DNA of 64,000 nt, from assembly GCA_948567375.1 (NCBI GenBank), contig OX419758.1:16683001-16747000 (forward strand), read 5' to 3'. A model generated the notes under the pieces. That model searched no databases. It was not told the origin of the DNA and saw nothing but the letters and a program-made list of their open reading frames with translations. This stretch comes from Lunularia cruciata (Eukaryota > Streptophyta > Marchantiopsida > Lunulariales > Lunulariaceae). Shown piece by piece: positions 11,576 to 21,171 of this stretch; within the stretch, counting starts at the first letter, position 1; every line of letters begins with the position of its first letter. The translations under genes and the position numbers were made by a program.

Positions 11576-11857
11576 CTAGAAGAGTGCTTGCCAAAACTTC
11601 CCGGTAAATCGAGGATCACGGTCGGAGATGAGTACACGTGGCATCCCATGATGCTTGAAGACATTGTCGAAGTAGATTTGTGCTAAGGTTGGAGCATCCA
11701 CGGTATCACAGGTTGGTGCCAAGTGGATTTGTTTACTAAGCTTATCCACAAACACCACAATTGCGGTATGTCCTTGTTTTGTCTTTGGCAAGGATGTGAT
11801 GAGATCCAAGCTCACATGCTCCCAACGAGCGGATGGAATGGCGAGTGATTGAAGGAG
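11576..11857 (-). pseudogene. Element 3 integrase core segment
   Basis: An 80-codon open stretch carries the first two catalytic aspartates of the DDE core (SLDLITSLPKTKQGHTAIVV and LISDRDPRFTGKFWQALF). It is closed on both sides by nonsense codons: TGA in place of a glycine codon upstream, and TAG in place of CAG after ALF. It belongs to one pol frame with its neighbours. Confidence 0.9.
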
Positions 11858-13417
11858 TCAACTCGGCTTCTGGTTGCTGGCCTTGTTCCGTTGGCAACTC
11901 TCACATGATCGAACAAAGTCTCGAACATCTCGTGTCATGTTGGGCCACCACCATTGGCGTTGGAGGGTGCCCAAGGTCTTGTCCACTCCCATGTGACCAG
12001 CTATTGGTAAATCATGGGCTTCTTGAAGGCGCACAAGTCGAAGATCACCTTTGGTTGGAACATAGATCTGGTCTGCATGGAATAAAAGGCCTTCCTTGAA
12101 GGAGAAGGTGTTGTACTCCTTGTTGCGTGCTGTTAGACGACCGTGTACCATTTGGAAGAAGGGATCTTGCTGTAGGGCCAACCAAAACTTGTTATGAACC
12201 TTGGGATCAATTGACACCGTCGTAATTGCTGCCGCGATGAGGGGAAGAGACTTCAAATCAGGTCGTCGTGATAGAGCATCAAGGATGACATGGAACCGAC
12301 CTGGTTTGTACTCAAGTTTGATGTCGAACAATTGGAGTTGCTCTTCCCATCGATGATGTCGACTCTTCATGTGCTCTAGGTGTAAGGTCTGCAACAATGG
12401 CTTGTGATCAGTTCGCATGATCACTTGTTTCCCCAAGAGATAATGCCTCCATACCTTGGTGGCATATACCATTGCAAGTTGTTCCTGATCTCGAGCAGAG
12501 TAATTTCTTTCAGCTGTATTTAATCGGCGAGACACAAAGGCAATAGGATGTAGTCCATCCGGAAATTCTTGTTGCAACACAACTCCAATTGCAAAGTTAG
12601 AAGCATCAAAATCAACCACACAAGGTAGTTGAGGATCATATGGTTGAAGAATGGGTCTTGAAGACACCATATGCTTTAACTTCTGGAATGCTTCTTCATG
12701 CTTGGTGGTCCATTGGAAGCTCGAGTTCTTTCCCAAGAGGTCAGTCAATGGTGCAGCCACGTGAGCATAATAGTGGATGAACCGTCGGTAAAAACTGGCC
12801 AATCCGTTGAATGCTTGTACTTCGGTAGCATCGTCCGGGGTAGGCCAATCAGTAATGGTCTTGATCTTCTCTTCTTCCATCTTGATCCCCTCTGATGAGA
12901 TCTTATGACCCAAGAAGGTAACCTCCTTCTGCCAAAAAGCACACTTTGACTTCTTGTAGTAAAATTTCCATTGTCGTTGTCGTCTTAGGACTTCTCGCAC
13001 ATGATTCATGTGTTCTGCCTCTGTCTTACTATAGATTAAGATATCATCTAAGAACACTACCACAGATTGATCCAATAGCCCTTCCAACACCCGATGCCTC
13101 TGATCCATGAAGACTGCTGGAGCTTTAGTGAGTCTGAAAGGTAGAACTCTCCACTCAAAATGTCCATACCTTGTACGAAAGGCAGTCTTTTTCACGTCCT
13201 TTCCTTCAATAGGAATTTGCCAATAGCCGCTACGAAGATCTAGCTTGGAAAAGTATCGTGCTCTACTTAATTGATCAAGCAAGTCATCGATCCGAGGCAA
13301 GGGATATGCATTCTTCACGATTTGCTTATTGAGCCCACGGTAATCAATACAGAAACGAAGTCCTCCATCCTTCTTTGGAACAAATAGTACCGGTGCTCCC
13401 CAAGGAGAGGTACTATG
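11858..13417 (-). pseudogene. Element 3 reverse transcriptase, RNase H and integrase zinc region
   Basis: The 486-codon open stretch (11858-13318) plus its upstream end holds RT from the fingers to the connection ([14 protein letters not shown], then [12 protein letters not shown] with both catalytic aspartates at 13043-13048), RNase H ([19 protein letters not shown], then [19 protein letters not shown]) and the HHCC zinc region ([34 protein letters not shown]). It is the longest open pol segment in the nested cluster. A TGA in place of CGA ends the preceding segment near 13418. Confidence 0.92.
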
Positions 13418-14337
13418 TCATATGAAATCCTTCTCCAACAACTCTGTAAGTGTTGTTCGCAACTCCTCCAACTCCTTTGGTGAGAGCCAATAGATTGGTC
13501 TACTTACTGGAGTACTCCTTGGCAATAACTCGATCTTGAAGGGCATACCTCGATCAGAGGGTAATCCCTTTGGCAGATCATCCGGAAACACATCTGCAAA
13601 CTCTTGAACTATCCGATCAACCGTCGCTTGATGCGGCACTTGGCCCTCCTTAGATTGTTCTTGTGCAATCGGCTTGATCCACACCGCGAATACAGACTTA
13701 TCTTCCTCCAAAGCTTGCTCTATGGCTGCTTCATTAACAAACTTCCCTTCTAGGGACTCATCTCTCTTCCGAGCTTGCTCCATGGTTGCCTTCTTGGCAA
13801 ACTTCCCATCTTGGGACTCATCTCCCTTCCTTTTTCGCTCTATGGCTACCTTCTTGAAAAACTTCCCATCTTGGGATTGACTATTCTTAGGTATCTTACT
13901 CAGAGGTGCCAGACAACCTAATCGGAAATTCCTACCTTGGTGTTGTACTTGAATTTGGTGTCAGGTCCAATCAAATTGAACCTTATGACATTCAAGCCAA
14001 GGTAGACCCAGAATGATATCATAGTGTAGAGGTGCCACTACAAACCTCATACACTCCAAATACTCCTTCCCAATCTTGAAGGTAACAGGATGCAAGGTGC
14101 GGAATGCAGAACCCTTTCTACCATCCGCCATCATCAAACTACTTCCAATCACTGGCTTGATAGGAATACCCAATTCCTTTGCTACTTGCATAGACATGCA
14201 ATTCTCTGAACTTCCAAAATCAACCAAAATTCTACAACCCCGATTAGATATCATACCTTGCAAGTGAAGCAAACTTGCATAGGTCGAGCCTTCAATCCCA
14301 TTGGAACTAATCAAGCTCCCAGTAGGCGGCTCAAAAT
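13418..14337 (-). pseudogene. Element 3 protease and linker to reverse transcriptase
   Basis: Pol begins here in the -1 frame relative to gag. The protease segment (13961-14314) has the retropepsin pattern ILVDFGSSENCMSM and ILGLPWLECHKV, but the catalytic DSG is DFG through a C-to-T change. After a CGA-to-TGA stop near 13960 the linker contains three imperfect 20-residue repeats of the form DGKF.KK..IEQA.K.DES (13690-13890), and then the start of RT ([20 protein letters not shown]). The repeat number varies between copies. Confidence 0.85.
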
Positions 14338-14362
14338 CTCCTACTGGGATTCCTCGTTTCCC
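14318..14362 (-). promoter_or_regulatory. Probable -1 ribosomal frameshift signal, element 3
   Basis: On the minus strand the gag frame reads CAG GGA AAC, giving the slippery heptamer GGGAAAC (14356-14362). A 7-nt spacer follows, then CCCAGTAGG (14340-14348), a 13-nt loop, and its perfect complement CCTACTGGG (14318-14326). The gag stop TAG lies inside the 5' arm. Pol is open in the -1 frame. All three requirements for programmed -1 frameshifting are seen; function is inferred. Confidence 0.75.
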
Positions 14363-15240
14363 TGATCATTCCACTCCACAACCTCCACTTGGGCAACTTG
14401 TCGAGGTCGTCCATTCTTGAGTGGACATTCAGCAATGCGATGCCCCAACTGGCGACAATAAAAACAACCTCCATTTTGTTGTAATCTTTCTCTATCTACT
14501 GTGCCAAGTGGTCTTCGTTGGATAGCATCAATCTCCATTGGTACCGGTTCTTCCACTCGTGGTATTGGTGAGTTTTGTGTAGGTCGAGGTTGAGACCAAG
14601 TTGTCGCAACTAAGGAATCAAAACGCTCAGCCAATTGCATGGCTTGTTCTACATTTTGTGGCTCTTGCATGGTCACCTCCAATCTGGTTCGTGACTTCAA
14701 TCCTCGCACAAATCGATCCAGAACTTCACCTTCTTGGATATTTGGAATTTGCATGATGATATTCTGAAATTGTGTGATGTAGCTTCTCACTGAGCCAATC
14801 TGCCTCAACTCCGCCAATTTATCTCGTGCAGCTCGGGTGGCATTTATAGTCTGAAATCGACCAAGTATTGCATCCTTGAATTCTGCCCATGTAAAAATTG
14901 GTGTAATAATTTATCGTTCAGCTCTTTCTACTCGGAATTGCCACCAAAGTTTTGCCACTCCATCCAATTGGCTAGAAGCCAAGAGAATTTGTTTCCGCTC
15001 GTCTTGAAGATTGGTGGCTTCAAAGTAACGTTCGCAATCAAACACAAAATTCTCCACTGTGCCTGGAAGATTCTTGCCTTCAAACACCTTGGGTTTCGGA
15101 AATCAAATGCGATCTTCTCCATCTCGAACTAGCGCTCTATCTATCTGTTCTCGTCGTTGCTGGTCTCGTTCATCCAACAATCGAGTAAGATGCTCGATTT
15201 GTTGTTGCATTGCAAGGATAACATCCGGTATTGCCGCCAT
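14341..15240 (-). pseudogene. Element 3 gag with CCHC zinc knuckle
   Basis: Gag begins at ATG 15240 and ends at TAG 14341-14343. The N-terminal part is followed by a typical gag region (MAELRQIGSVRSYITQFQNI, LDRFVRGLKSRTRLEV) and one zinc knuckle (CFYCRQLGHRIAEC) near 14420-14465. At least two nonsense codons break it (CGA to TGA near 15105; CAA to TAA near 14912), both C-to-T by comparison with element 6. Gag forms the retrotransposon particle and the knuckle binds RNA. Confidence 0.88.
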
Positions 15241-15273
15241 CGCTACTACTCTATTCCACTAACCGCAATTTAT

Positions 15274-15489
15274 CTAGTTGATTAACACGTAGATACAACA
15301 CGTCCACCGTTCTCCATAAGTTACAACTGGAAGTATCAAGGGTTCCTCTGACACGGTGATCATATGTAGAAAATCCTGCCCAAAGCGTGAGGTGATGAAT
15401 TGTGTGAAACGATGCTTTGGTAATATCTGGACATGAAAGTCCCAATGGTTTGGCGGAAGTGGATTTGGTGGTCCATAAATTCCATCCAT
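15274..15489 (-). CDS. Leader ORF of element 3 (71 codons, unknown function)
   Basis: An uninterrupted 71-codon frame between the primer site and gag begins MDGIYGPPNPLPPNHWDF and ends at a TAG 34 nt before the gag ATG. The same ORF, with the same start and stop, is seen in element 6 and in more degraded form in elements 1, 2 and 5. It lies in the gag frame, separated by stops. It may be a translated upstream ORF or an ancestral gag N-terminus; function is unknown. Confidence 0.45.
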   Translation of the reverse strand: MDGIYGPPNPLPPNHWDFHVQILPKHRFTQFITSRFGQDFLHMITVSEEPLILPVVTYGERWTCCIYVLIN

Positions 15490-15498
15490 CCCATTCCT

Positions 15499-15510
15499 GC
15501 TCTAATACCA
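15499..15510 (-). promoter_or_regulatory. Primer-binding site of element 3
   Basis: One base after the 5' LTR the minus strand reads TGGTATTAGAGC. Initiator tRNA-Met would pair with TGGTATCAGAGC, so one base (C to T) has changed. Older elements 1 and 2 keep the perfect site. Confidence 0.8.
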
Positions 15511-15511
15511 A

Positions 15512-15934
15512 TGTAAAAGACCGAAACCGAGGAGAGAAATAGGAGAATGGAAGCTCACATTGGGACACTTGAATGAGGGAAAACTCCGAATGCCTAGCAT
15601 GAGCTTTGGCCTTGGTATTTATAGGTAGCATACAAGACCCTTGAAGCTTCTCAAGAAGTTTCCTTGAGCCGCTTTCTTGGAGTGCAAGCCAAGTTAACTA
15701 GGAAGCTTCTCAAGAAGCTTCCTTCTAGAAACCGCCTACTTGGCGTGCAAGCTAAGCTAGTTAGAAGCTTCTAGAAGCTTCCTTCTAGAAGCTACCTGCT
15801 TAGGGCGCAAGTTAACTAGTTGTGAAGCTTCCTAAGAAGCTTCTTAGATGCTTCTAGAATATTCTAGGCTATTTTGTCTTATTCTCTACTTCGTAAGCCC
15901 GATTAACTTCGTCACTAAACTCCATATTGTTACA
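15512..15934 (-). repeat. 5' LTR of element 3
   Basis: This 423-bp LTR is nearly identical to its 10292-10714 partner. Heat-shock elements lie at 15764-15781 and 15852-15864, with a TATAAATA box near 15620. Positioned 5' of the leader, it would be the promoter copy. Confidence 0.93.
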
Positions 15935-15939
15935 ACTTG
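15935..15939. repeat. Right target-site duplication of element 3 (ACTTG)
   Basis: Exact match to 10287-10291, directly after TTACA of the 5' LTR. Element 2 sequence resumes in RNase H from here. Confidence 0.92.
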
Positions 15940-17052
15940 TTTCCCCAAGAGATAATGCCTCCATACCTTGGTGGCATATACCATTGCAAGTTCTTCCCAA
16001 TCTCAAGCAGAGTAATTTCTTTCAGCTGTATTTAGTCGGCAAGACACAAAGGCAATAGGATGTAGTCTATCTAGAAATTCTTGTTGCAACACAACTCCAA
16101 TTGCAAAGTTAGAAGCATCAAAATCAACCACACAAGGTAGTTGAGGATCATATGGTTGAAGTATAGGTCTTGAAGACACCATATGCTTTAACTTTTGGAA
16201 TGCTTCTTCATGCTTGGTGGTCCACTGGAAGCTCAAGTTCTTTCCCAAGAGGTCAGTCAATGGTGTAGCCACTTGAGCATAATAGTGGATGAACCGTCGG
16301 TAAAAATTGGCCAATCCATTGAATGCTCTTACTTCTTTAGCATCCTTCAGGGTAGGCCAATCAGTAATGGCCTTGATCTTCTCTTCTTCCATCTTGATCT
16401 CCTCTGATGAGATCTTATGATCCAAGAAGGTAACCTCCTTCTGCCAAAAAGCACACTTTGACTTCTTGTAGTAAAATTTCCACTGTCGTAGTCGTCTTAG
16501 GACTTCTCGCACATTATTCACATGTTTTGCCTCTATCTTGCTATAAGATTAAGATATCATCTAAGAACACCACCACGGACCAATCCAATAGTCCCTCCAA
16601 CACATGCATTTGTCCATGAAGACTGCTGGAGCATTAGTGAGTCCAAAAGGTAGAACTCTCCACTCAAAATGTCCATACCTTGTGCAAAAAGCAGTCTTTT
16701 GCACATCCTCTCCTTCAATAGGAATTTGCCAATAGCCGCTACAAAGATCCAGCTTGGAAAAGTAGCATACTCCACTTAGTTGATCAAGCAGGTCATCAAT
16801 CCGAGGATATGCATTCTTCACGGTTTGCTTATTGAGTCCACAATAATCAATACAGAAACAAAGTCCTCCATCCTTCTTTGGAACAAATAGTACCAGTGCT
16901 CCCCAGGAAGAGGTACTATGTCGTATGAAATCCTTCTCCAACAACTCTGTAAGTGTTTTTTGCAACTCCTCCAACTCCTTTGGTGAGAGCCGATAGATTG
17001 GTCTACTCATTGGAGTACTCCCTAGCAATAACTCGATCTTGAAGGGCATACC
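15940..17052 (-). pseudogene. Element 2 reverse transcriptase and RNase H (5' part)
   Basis: The open stretch 16003-16521 encodes the end of RT, the connection and RNase H ([39 protein letters not shown]). The stretch 16561-17049 holds the RT core ([40 protein letters not shown]). A short deletion near 16605 and another near 16805 remove codons, and a frameshift separates the segments around the catalytic box. Confidence 0.85.
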
Positions 17053-17733
17053 TCAATCGGAGGGTAATCCCTTTGGTAGATCATCCAGAAACACATCTGC
17101 AAACTCTTGAACTATCCGATCAACCATTGCTTGATGAGGCTCTTGGCCCTCCTCAGATTGTTCTTGTGCAATCGGCTTGATCCACATCGCAAATATAGAC
17201 TTATCTTCCTCCAAAGCTTGCTCTATAGCCGCTTCATTAACAAACTTCCCTTCCAAGGACCCATCTCTCTTCCAAGTTTCCTCTATGGTTGCCTTCTTGG
17301 CAAACTTTCCATCTTGGGACTCATCTCCCTTTCAAATTCTACTTGAATTTGTTGTCGGGTCCAATCGAATTGAACCTTATGACTTTCAAGCCAAGGTAGA
17401 CCCAAAATGATATCATAGTGTAGAGGTGCCACTACAAACCTCATACACTCCAAATACTCCTTCCCAATCTTGAAGGTAACAGGATGTGAGGTGCGGAATA
17501 TAGAACCCTTTCTACCACCCGCCATCATCAAACTACGTCCAAACACTGGCTTGATAGGAATACCCAATTCCTTTGCTACTTGCATAGACATGCAATTCTT
17601 TGAACTTCTAGAATCAACCAAAATCCTACAACCTCAATTAGATATCATACCTTGCAAGTGAAGCAAACTTGCATATGTCAAGCCTTCAATCCCATTGGAA
17701 CTAATCAAGCTCCCAGTAGGCGGTTTGAAATCT
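17053..17733 (-). pseudogene. Element 2 protease and linker
   Basis: The protease segment (17283-17690) keeps ELGIPIKPVFGRSLMMAGGR and ILGLPWLESHKVQFDW. The catalytic DSG reads DSR, so it is inactive. The PR-RT linker holds two of the 20-residue repeats (DGKFAKKATIE and [14 protein letters not shown]), and a deletion joins the protease end to the repeats near 17337. Confidence 0.8.
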
Positions 17734-17756
17734 CCTACTGGGATTCTTTGTTTCCC
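17712..17756 (-). promoter_or_regulatory. Probable -1 ribosomal frameshift signal, element 2
   Basis: GGGAAAC (17750-17756) is followed by a 7-nt spacer, CCCAGTAGG (17734-17742), a 13-nt loop and CCTACTGGG (17712-17720). The geometry matches elements 3 and 6 although the loop sequence has changed, so the stem and heptamer are the conserved parts. Confidence 0.72.
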
Positions 17757-18640
17757 TGATCATTCTGTTCCACAAACTCCATCTGGGCAACTTGTCAAGG
17801 TCGCCTATTCCTAAGTGGACATTCAGCAATGTGATGTCCAACTTGGTGACAATAAAAACAACCTCCATTTTGTCATAATCTTTCTCTATCTACTATGCCA
17901 AGTGGTCTTTATTGGATAGCATCAATCTCCATTGGTACCGGTTCTTCCACTCGTGCATAGTGTACTGGTAGGCTTTGTGTAGGTCGAGGTCAAGACCAAG
18001 TTGTCACAACCAAGGAATCAAAATGCTCAGCCAACTGCATGGCTTCTTCTATGTTTTGTGGCTCCCGCATGGTCACCTCCAATTTGGTTCGTGACTTCAA
18101 TCCTTGCACAAATTGATCTAGAACTTCACCTTCTTGGATATCTAGAATTTGCATGATGATGTTTTGAAATTGTGTGATGTAGCTTCTCACAGAACCAATT
18201 TGCCTCAACTCCGCCAATTTATCTCATGCGGCTCGGGTGGCATTTATAGTTTGAAATCGACCAAGTATTGCATCTTTGAATTCTGCCCATGTCAAAATCG
18301 GTATAACAATTTGTCATTCAGCTCTTTCTACTCAGAATCGCCACCAAAGTTTTGCAACGCCATCCAATTAGCTAGAAGCCAAGAGAATTTGTTTTCGCTC
18401 ATCTTGAAGATTGGTGGCTTCAGAGTAACATTTGTAGTCAAACACAAAATTCTCCACTTTGCCTGGAAGATTCTTGCCTTCAAACACCTTGGGTTTCAGA
18501 AATCCAATGTGATCTTCTCCATCTCGAACTAGCGCTCTATCTATCTATTCTCGTCATTGTTGGTCTCGTTCATCCAACAATCAAGTAAGATGCTCGATTT
18601 GTTGTTGCATTGCAAGGATAACATCCGGTATTGCCGCCAT
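17735..18640 (-). pseudogene. Element 2 gag
   Basis: Gag begins at ATG 18640 and ends at TAG 17735-17737. MAELRQIGSVRSYITQFQNI is recognisable. The zinc-knuckle region and the N-terminal half contain several stops (for example near 17985 and 18315), and arginine codons have often become stops or glutamine. Sequence of the first 150 nt is closer to element 1 than to element 3. Confidence 0.82.
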
Positions 18641-18689
18641 CGCTACTACTCTATTCCACTACCCTCAATTTATCTAATTGATTAACACA

Positions 18690-18878
18690 TAGAAACAACA
18701 CGTTCACCGTTCTCCATAAGTTACAACTGGAAGTATCAAGGATTCCTCAGACACGATGATCATATGTAGAAAATCTTGCCCGAAGGGTGAGGTGATGAAT
18801 TGTGTGAAACGATGCTTGGGTAGTATCTGGACATGAAAATCCCAATGGTTTGGCGGAAGTGGATTTGGTGGTTCATAA
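18690..18878 (-). pseudogene. Leader ORF of element 2
   Basis: The frame reads GIYEPPNPLPPNHWDFHVQ through MIIVSEESLILPVVTYGER, homologous to the intact 71-codon leader ORF of elements 3 and 6. Residue choices (SPFG, IIVSEES) match element 1 instead of element 3. Confidence 0.4.
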
Positions 18879-18898
18879 ATTCCATCCATCCCATTCTT

Positions 18899-18910
18899 GC
18901 TCTGATACCA
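18899..18910 (-). promoter_or_regulatory. Primer-binding site of element 2
   Basis: The minus strand reads TGGTATCAGAGC one base after the LTR, a perfect 12-nt match to the 3' end of plant initiator tRNA-Met including CCA. Confidence 0.85.
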
Positions 18911-18911
18911 A

Positions 18912-19341
18912 TATAAAAGACCAAGACCAAGACCGAGGAGAGAAATAGGAGAATGGAAACTCACATTCAGACACTTGAATGAGAGAAAACTCCAAATGCC
19001 TAGCATGAGATTTGGCTTTGGTATTTATAGGTAGCATACAAAGCTCTTGAGAAGCTTCTCAAGAAGCTTACATGAACCACTTTCTTGAGTGCAAGCCAAG
19101 TTAACCAGGAAGCTTCTCAAGAAGCTTCTTTCTAGAAACCGCCTACTTGGCGTGCAAGCTAAGCTAGTTAGAAGCTTCTAGAAGCTTCCTTCTAGAAGCA
19201 ACCTGCTTAGGGCGCAAGTTAACTAGTTGGGAAGCTTCCCAAGAAGCTTCTTAGGTATTTCTAGAATATTCTAGGCTATTTTGTCTTATTCTCTCCTTCA
19301 TAAGCCCAACTAACTTTGTTGCTAAACTCCATATTGTTATA
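18912..19341 (-). repeat. 5' LTR of element 2 (mosaic)
   Basis: The 430-bp LTR has TA in place of terminal TG at 18912 in plus-strand reading and TTATA in place of TTACA at 19337-19341. Heat-shock elements lie at 19171-19188 and 19259-19271. Left of about 19075 it resembles the element 1 LTR (for example GACCAAGACCAAGACC and AAGCTCTTGAGAAGC). Right of about 19100 it matches its own 3' LTR (TTAACCAGG). Confidence 0.9.
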
Positions 19342-19346
19342 TATCT
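19342..19346. repeat. Right target-site duplication of element 2 (TATCT)
   Basis: Exact match to 8125-8129. Element 1 pol resumes immediately after it. Confidence 0.9.
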
Positions 19347-19979
19347 TCCTCCAAAGCTTGCTCTATGGCTACTTTACTAACCAACTTCCCTTCCAAGGAT
19401 TCATCTCTCTTCCAAGCTTGCTCCATGGTTGCCTTCTTGGCAAACTTCCCATCCTCTAGCTCATCTCCCTTCAAGGTTTGCTCTATGGCTACCTTCTTGA
19501 CAAACTTCTCATCTTGGGGCTGACTATTCTTAGGTGTCTTACTAAGGGTGCCAGACAACCTAATCAAAAATTTCTACCTTGGTGTTGTACTTGAATTTGT
19601 CGTCAAGTCCAATCGAATTGAACCTTATGACGTTCAAGCCAAGGTAGAACCAAAATGATATCATAGTGTAGAGGTGCCACAACAAACCTCATACACTCCA
19701 AATACTCCTTCCTAATCTTGAAGGTAACAGGATGCGAGGTATGGAATGCAGCCTTTCTACCATCTGCCATCATCAAACTACTTCCAATCACTGGCTTGAT
19801 ATGAATACCTAATTCTTTTGTTACTCGCATAGACATGCAATTCTTTGAACTTCCAAAATCAACCAAAATCCTACAATCGTGCTTAGATATCATACCTTGC
19901 AAGTGAAGCAAACTTGCATAGGTCAAGCCTTCAATCCTATTGGAACTAATAAAGCTCTCAGTAGGTGACTCAAAATCTC
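19347..19979 (-). pseudogene. Element 1 protease and repeat linker (5' part)
   Basis: The segment 19603-19926 encodes the protease (YASLLHLQGMISKHDCRILV, then DFGSSKNCMSM), with DSG changed to DFG and a frame change near 19755. The linker 19347-19567 keeps three copies of the 20-residue repeat (DEKFVKKVAIEQTLKGDE, DGKFAKKATMEQAWKRDE, EGKLVSKVAIEQALEED). It ends at the insertion site of element 2. Confidence 0.8.
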
Positions 19980-20900
19980 CTACTGGGATTCCTCATTTCC
20001 TTGATCATTTTGTTCCACAAACTCCATCTAAGCAACTTGTTGAGGTCACCCATTCCTAAGTGTGCATTCAGCAATGCAATGTCCAACTTGGCAACAATAA
20101 AAAAAACCTCTATTTTGTCACAATCTTTCTCTATCCGCTGTACCAAGTGGTCTTCATTGGATAACATTAATCTCCATTGGTGTTGGTTCTTCCACCCATG
20201 CATAGTGTACCAGTAAGCCTTGTGTAGGTCAAGGTCAAGACCAAGTTATTGCCACCAAGGAATGAAAATGCTAAGCCAATAACATGGCTTCTTCTACATT
20301 TTGTGGTTCCCGCATGGTCACCTCCAATTTGGTTTGTGACTTCAATCCTTGCACAAATCAATCTAGAACTTCACCTTCTTGTATATCTAGAATCTGCATG
20401 ATGATGTTCTAAAATTATGTGATATAGCTATTTACTAAGCCAACTTGTTTCAACTCTGCCAATTTATCTCTTGCAGCTTGGGTGGCATTTATAGTTTAAA
20501 ACCAACCCAATATTGCATCCTTGAATTTTGCCCATGTCAAAATTGGTGCAACAATTTGTTGTTCCACTTGCTCCACTCAAAATCACCACCAAAGTTTTTC
20601 CACACCATCTAATTGGCTAGACCAATTAGATGGTGTGGCCAAGAGAATCTATTTCCATTCATCTTGAAGATTGGTGGCTTCAAAGTAACATTCGCAGTCA
20701 AACACAAAATTCTCCACTTTGCTTGGAAGATTCTTGCCTTCAAACACCTTGGGTTTCAGAAATCCAATGTGATCTTCTCCATCTTGAACTAGCGCTCTAT
20801 CTATCTATTCTTGTCATTACTGGTCTTGTTCATCCAACAATCGAGTAAGATGCTCGATTTGTTGTTGCATTGCAAGGATAACATCCGGTATTGCCGCCAT
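19980..20900 (-). pseudogene. Element 1 gag
   Basis: Gag begins at ATG 20900 and ends at TAG 19980-19982. It has many stops. The frameshift site is decayed: the heptamer position reads AGGAAAT and the 3' arm of the stem has one mismatch. A local inverted duplication at 20600-20638 disrupts it further. Confidence 0.8.
20600..20638. repeat. Perfect 17-bp inverted repeat inside element 1 gag
   Basis: CCACACCATCTAATTGG (20600-20616) and its exact reverse complement (20622-20638) are separated by 5 nt. The other copies have only the left arm, followed directly by the downstream gag sequence, so the right arm is a local inverted duplication. Confidence 0.85.
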
Positions 20901-20949
20901 CGCTACTACTCTATTCCACTATCCTCAATTTATCTAATTGATTAACACA

Positions 20950-21158
20950 TAGATACAACACGTTCACCATTCTCCATAAGTTACAACTGGAAGTATCAAG
21001 GATTCCTCAGACACGATGATCATATGTAGAAAATCCTGCCCAAAGGGTGAGGTGATGAATTGTGTGAAACGATGCTTGGGTAGTATTTGGACATGAAAAT
21101 CCCAATGGTTTGGTGGAAGTGGATTTGGTGTTTCATAAATTCCATCCATCCCATTCTT
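20950..21158 (-). pseudogene. Leader ORF and primer-site region of element 1
   Basis: The frame reads GIYETPNPLPPNHWDFHVQ to LPVVTYGEW, the counterpart of the leader ORF of elements 3 and 6, with few changes. The primer site follows at 21159-21170 on the minus strand as a perfect TGGTATCAGAGC. Confidence 0.45.
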
Positions 21159-21171
21159 GCTCTGATACCAA

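Larger units (their letters stand above)
10292..15934 (-). mobile_element. HSE-chromovirus element 3 (innermost, full length)
   Basis: This is a complete 5,643-bp minus-strand element: 5' LTR 15512-15934, primer site, leader ORF, gag, -1 frameshift signal, protease, RT, RNase H, integrase, chromodomain, purine-rich tract and 3' LTR 10292-10714. By eye the two LTRs differ at about six of 423 positions, so it is the youngest of the three nested copies. No large indels are seen. It is inactivated by point changes: stops in gag and pol, protease DSG changed to DFG, and the integrase glutamate changed to lysine. Short total length, short LTRs and a C-terminal chromodomain suggest a chromovirus near the Reina or Galadriel groups, but the clade needs a tree. 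Confidence 0.93.
8130..19341 (-). mobile_element. HSE-chromovirus element 2 (middle layer, interrupted by element 3)
   Basis: This minus-strand copy lies inside pol of element 1. Its 3' LTR is 8130-8552, internal DNA 8553-10291 and 15940-18911, and 5' LTR 18912-19341. Element 3 (10292-15934) lies in its RNase H region with ACTTG duplicated. Its own length is about 5.6 kb. The 5' LTR, leader and start of gag resemble element 1 more than its own 3' LTR, so the copy is mosaic. The terminal TG of the 5' LTR has changed to TA. The integrase glutamate is replaced by lysine (codon 9377-9379). Confidence 0.9.

Noticed and set aside
11207-11686. Plus-strand ORF of 159 codons inside element 3, with counterparts at 47474-47953 and 63043-63522
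   Set aside because: It lies exactly antisense to integrase and is conserved only because integrase is. The codon pattern belongs to the other strand.
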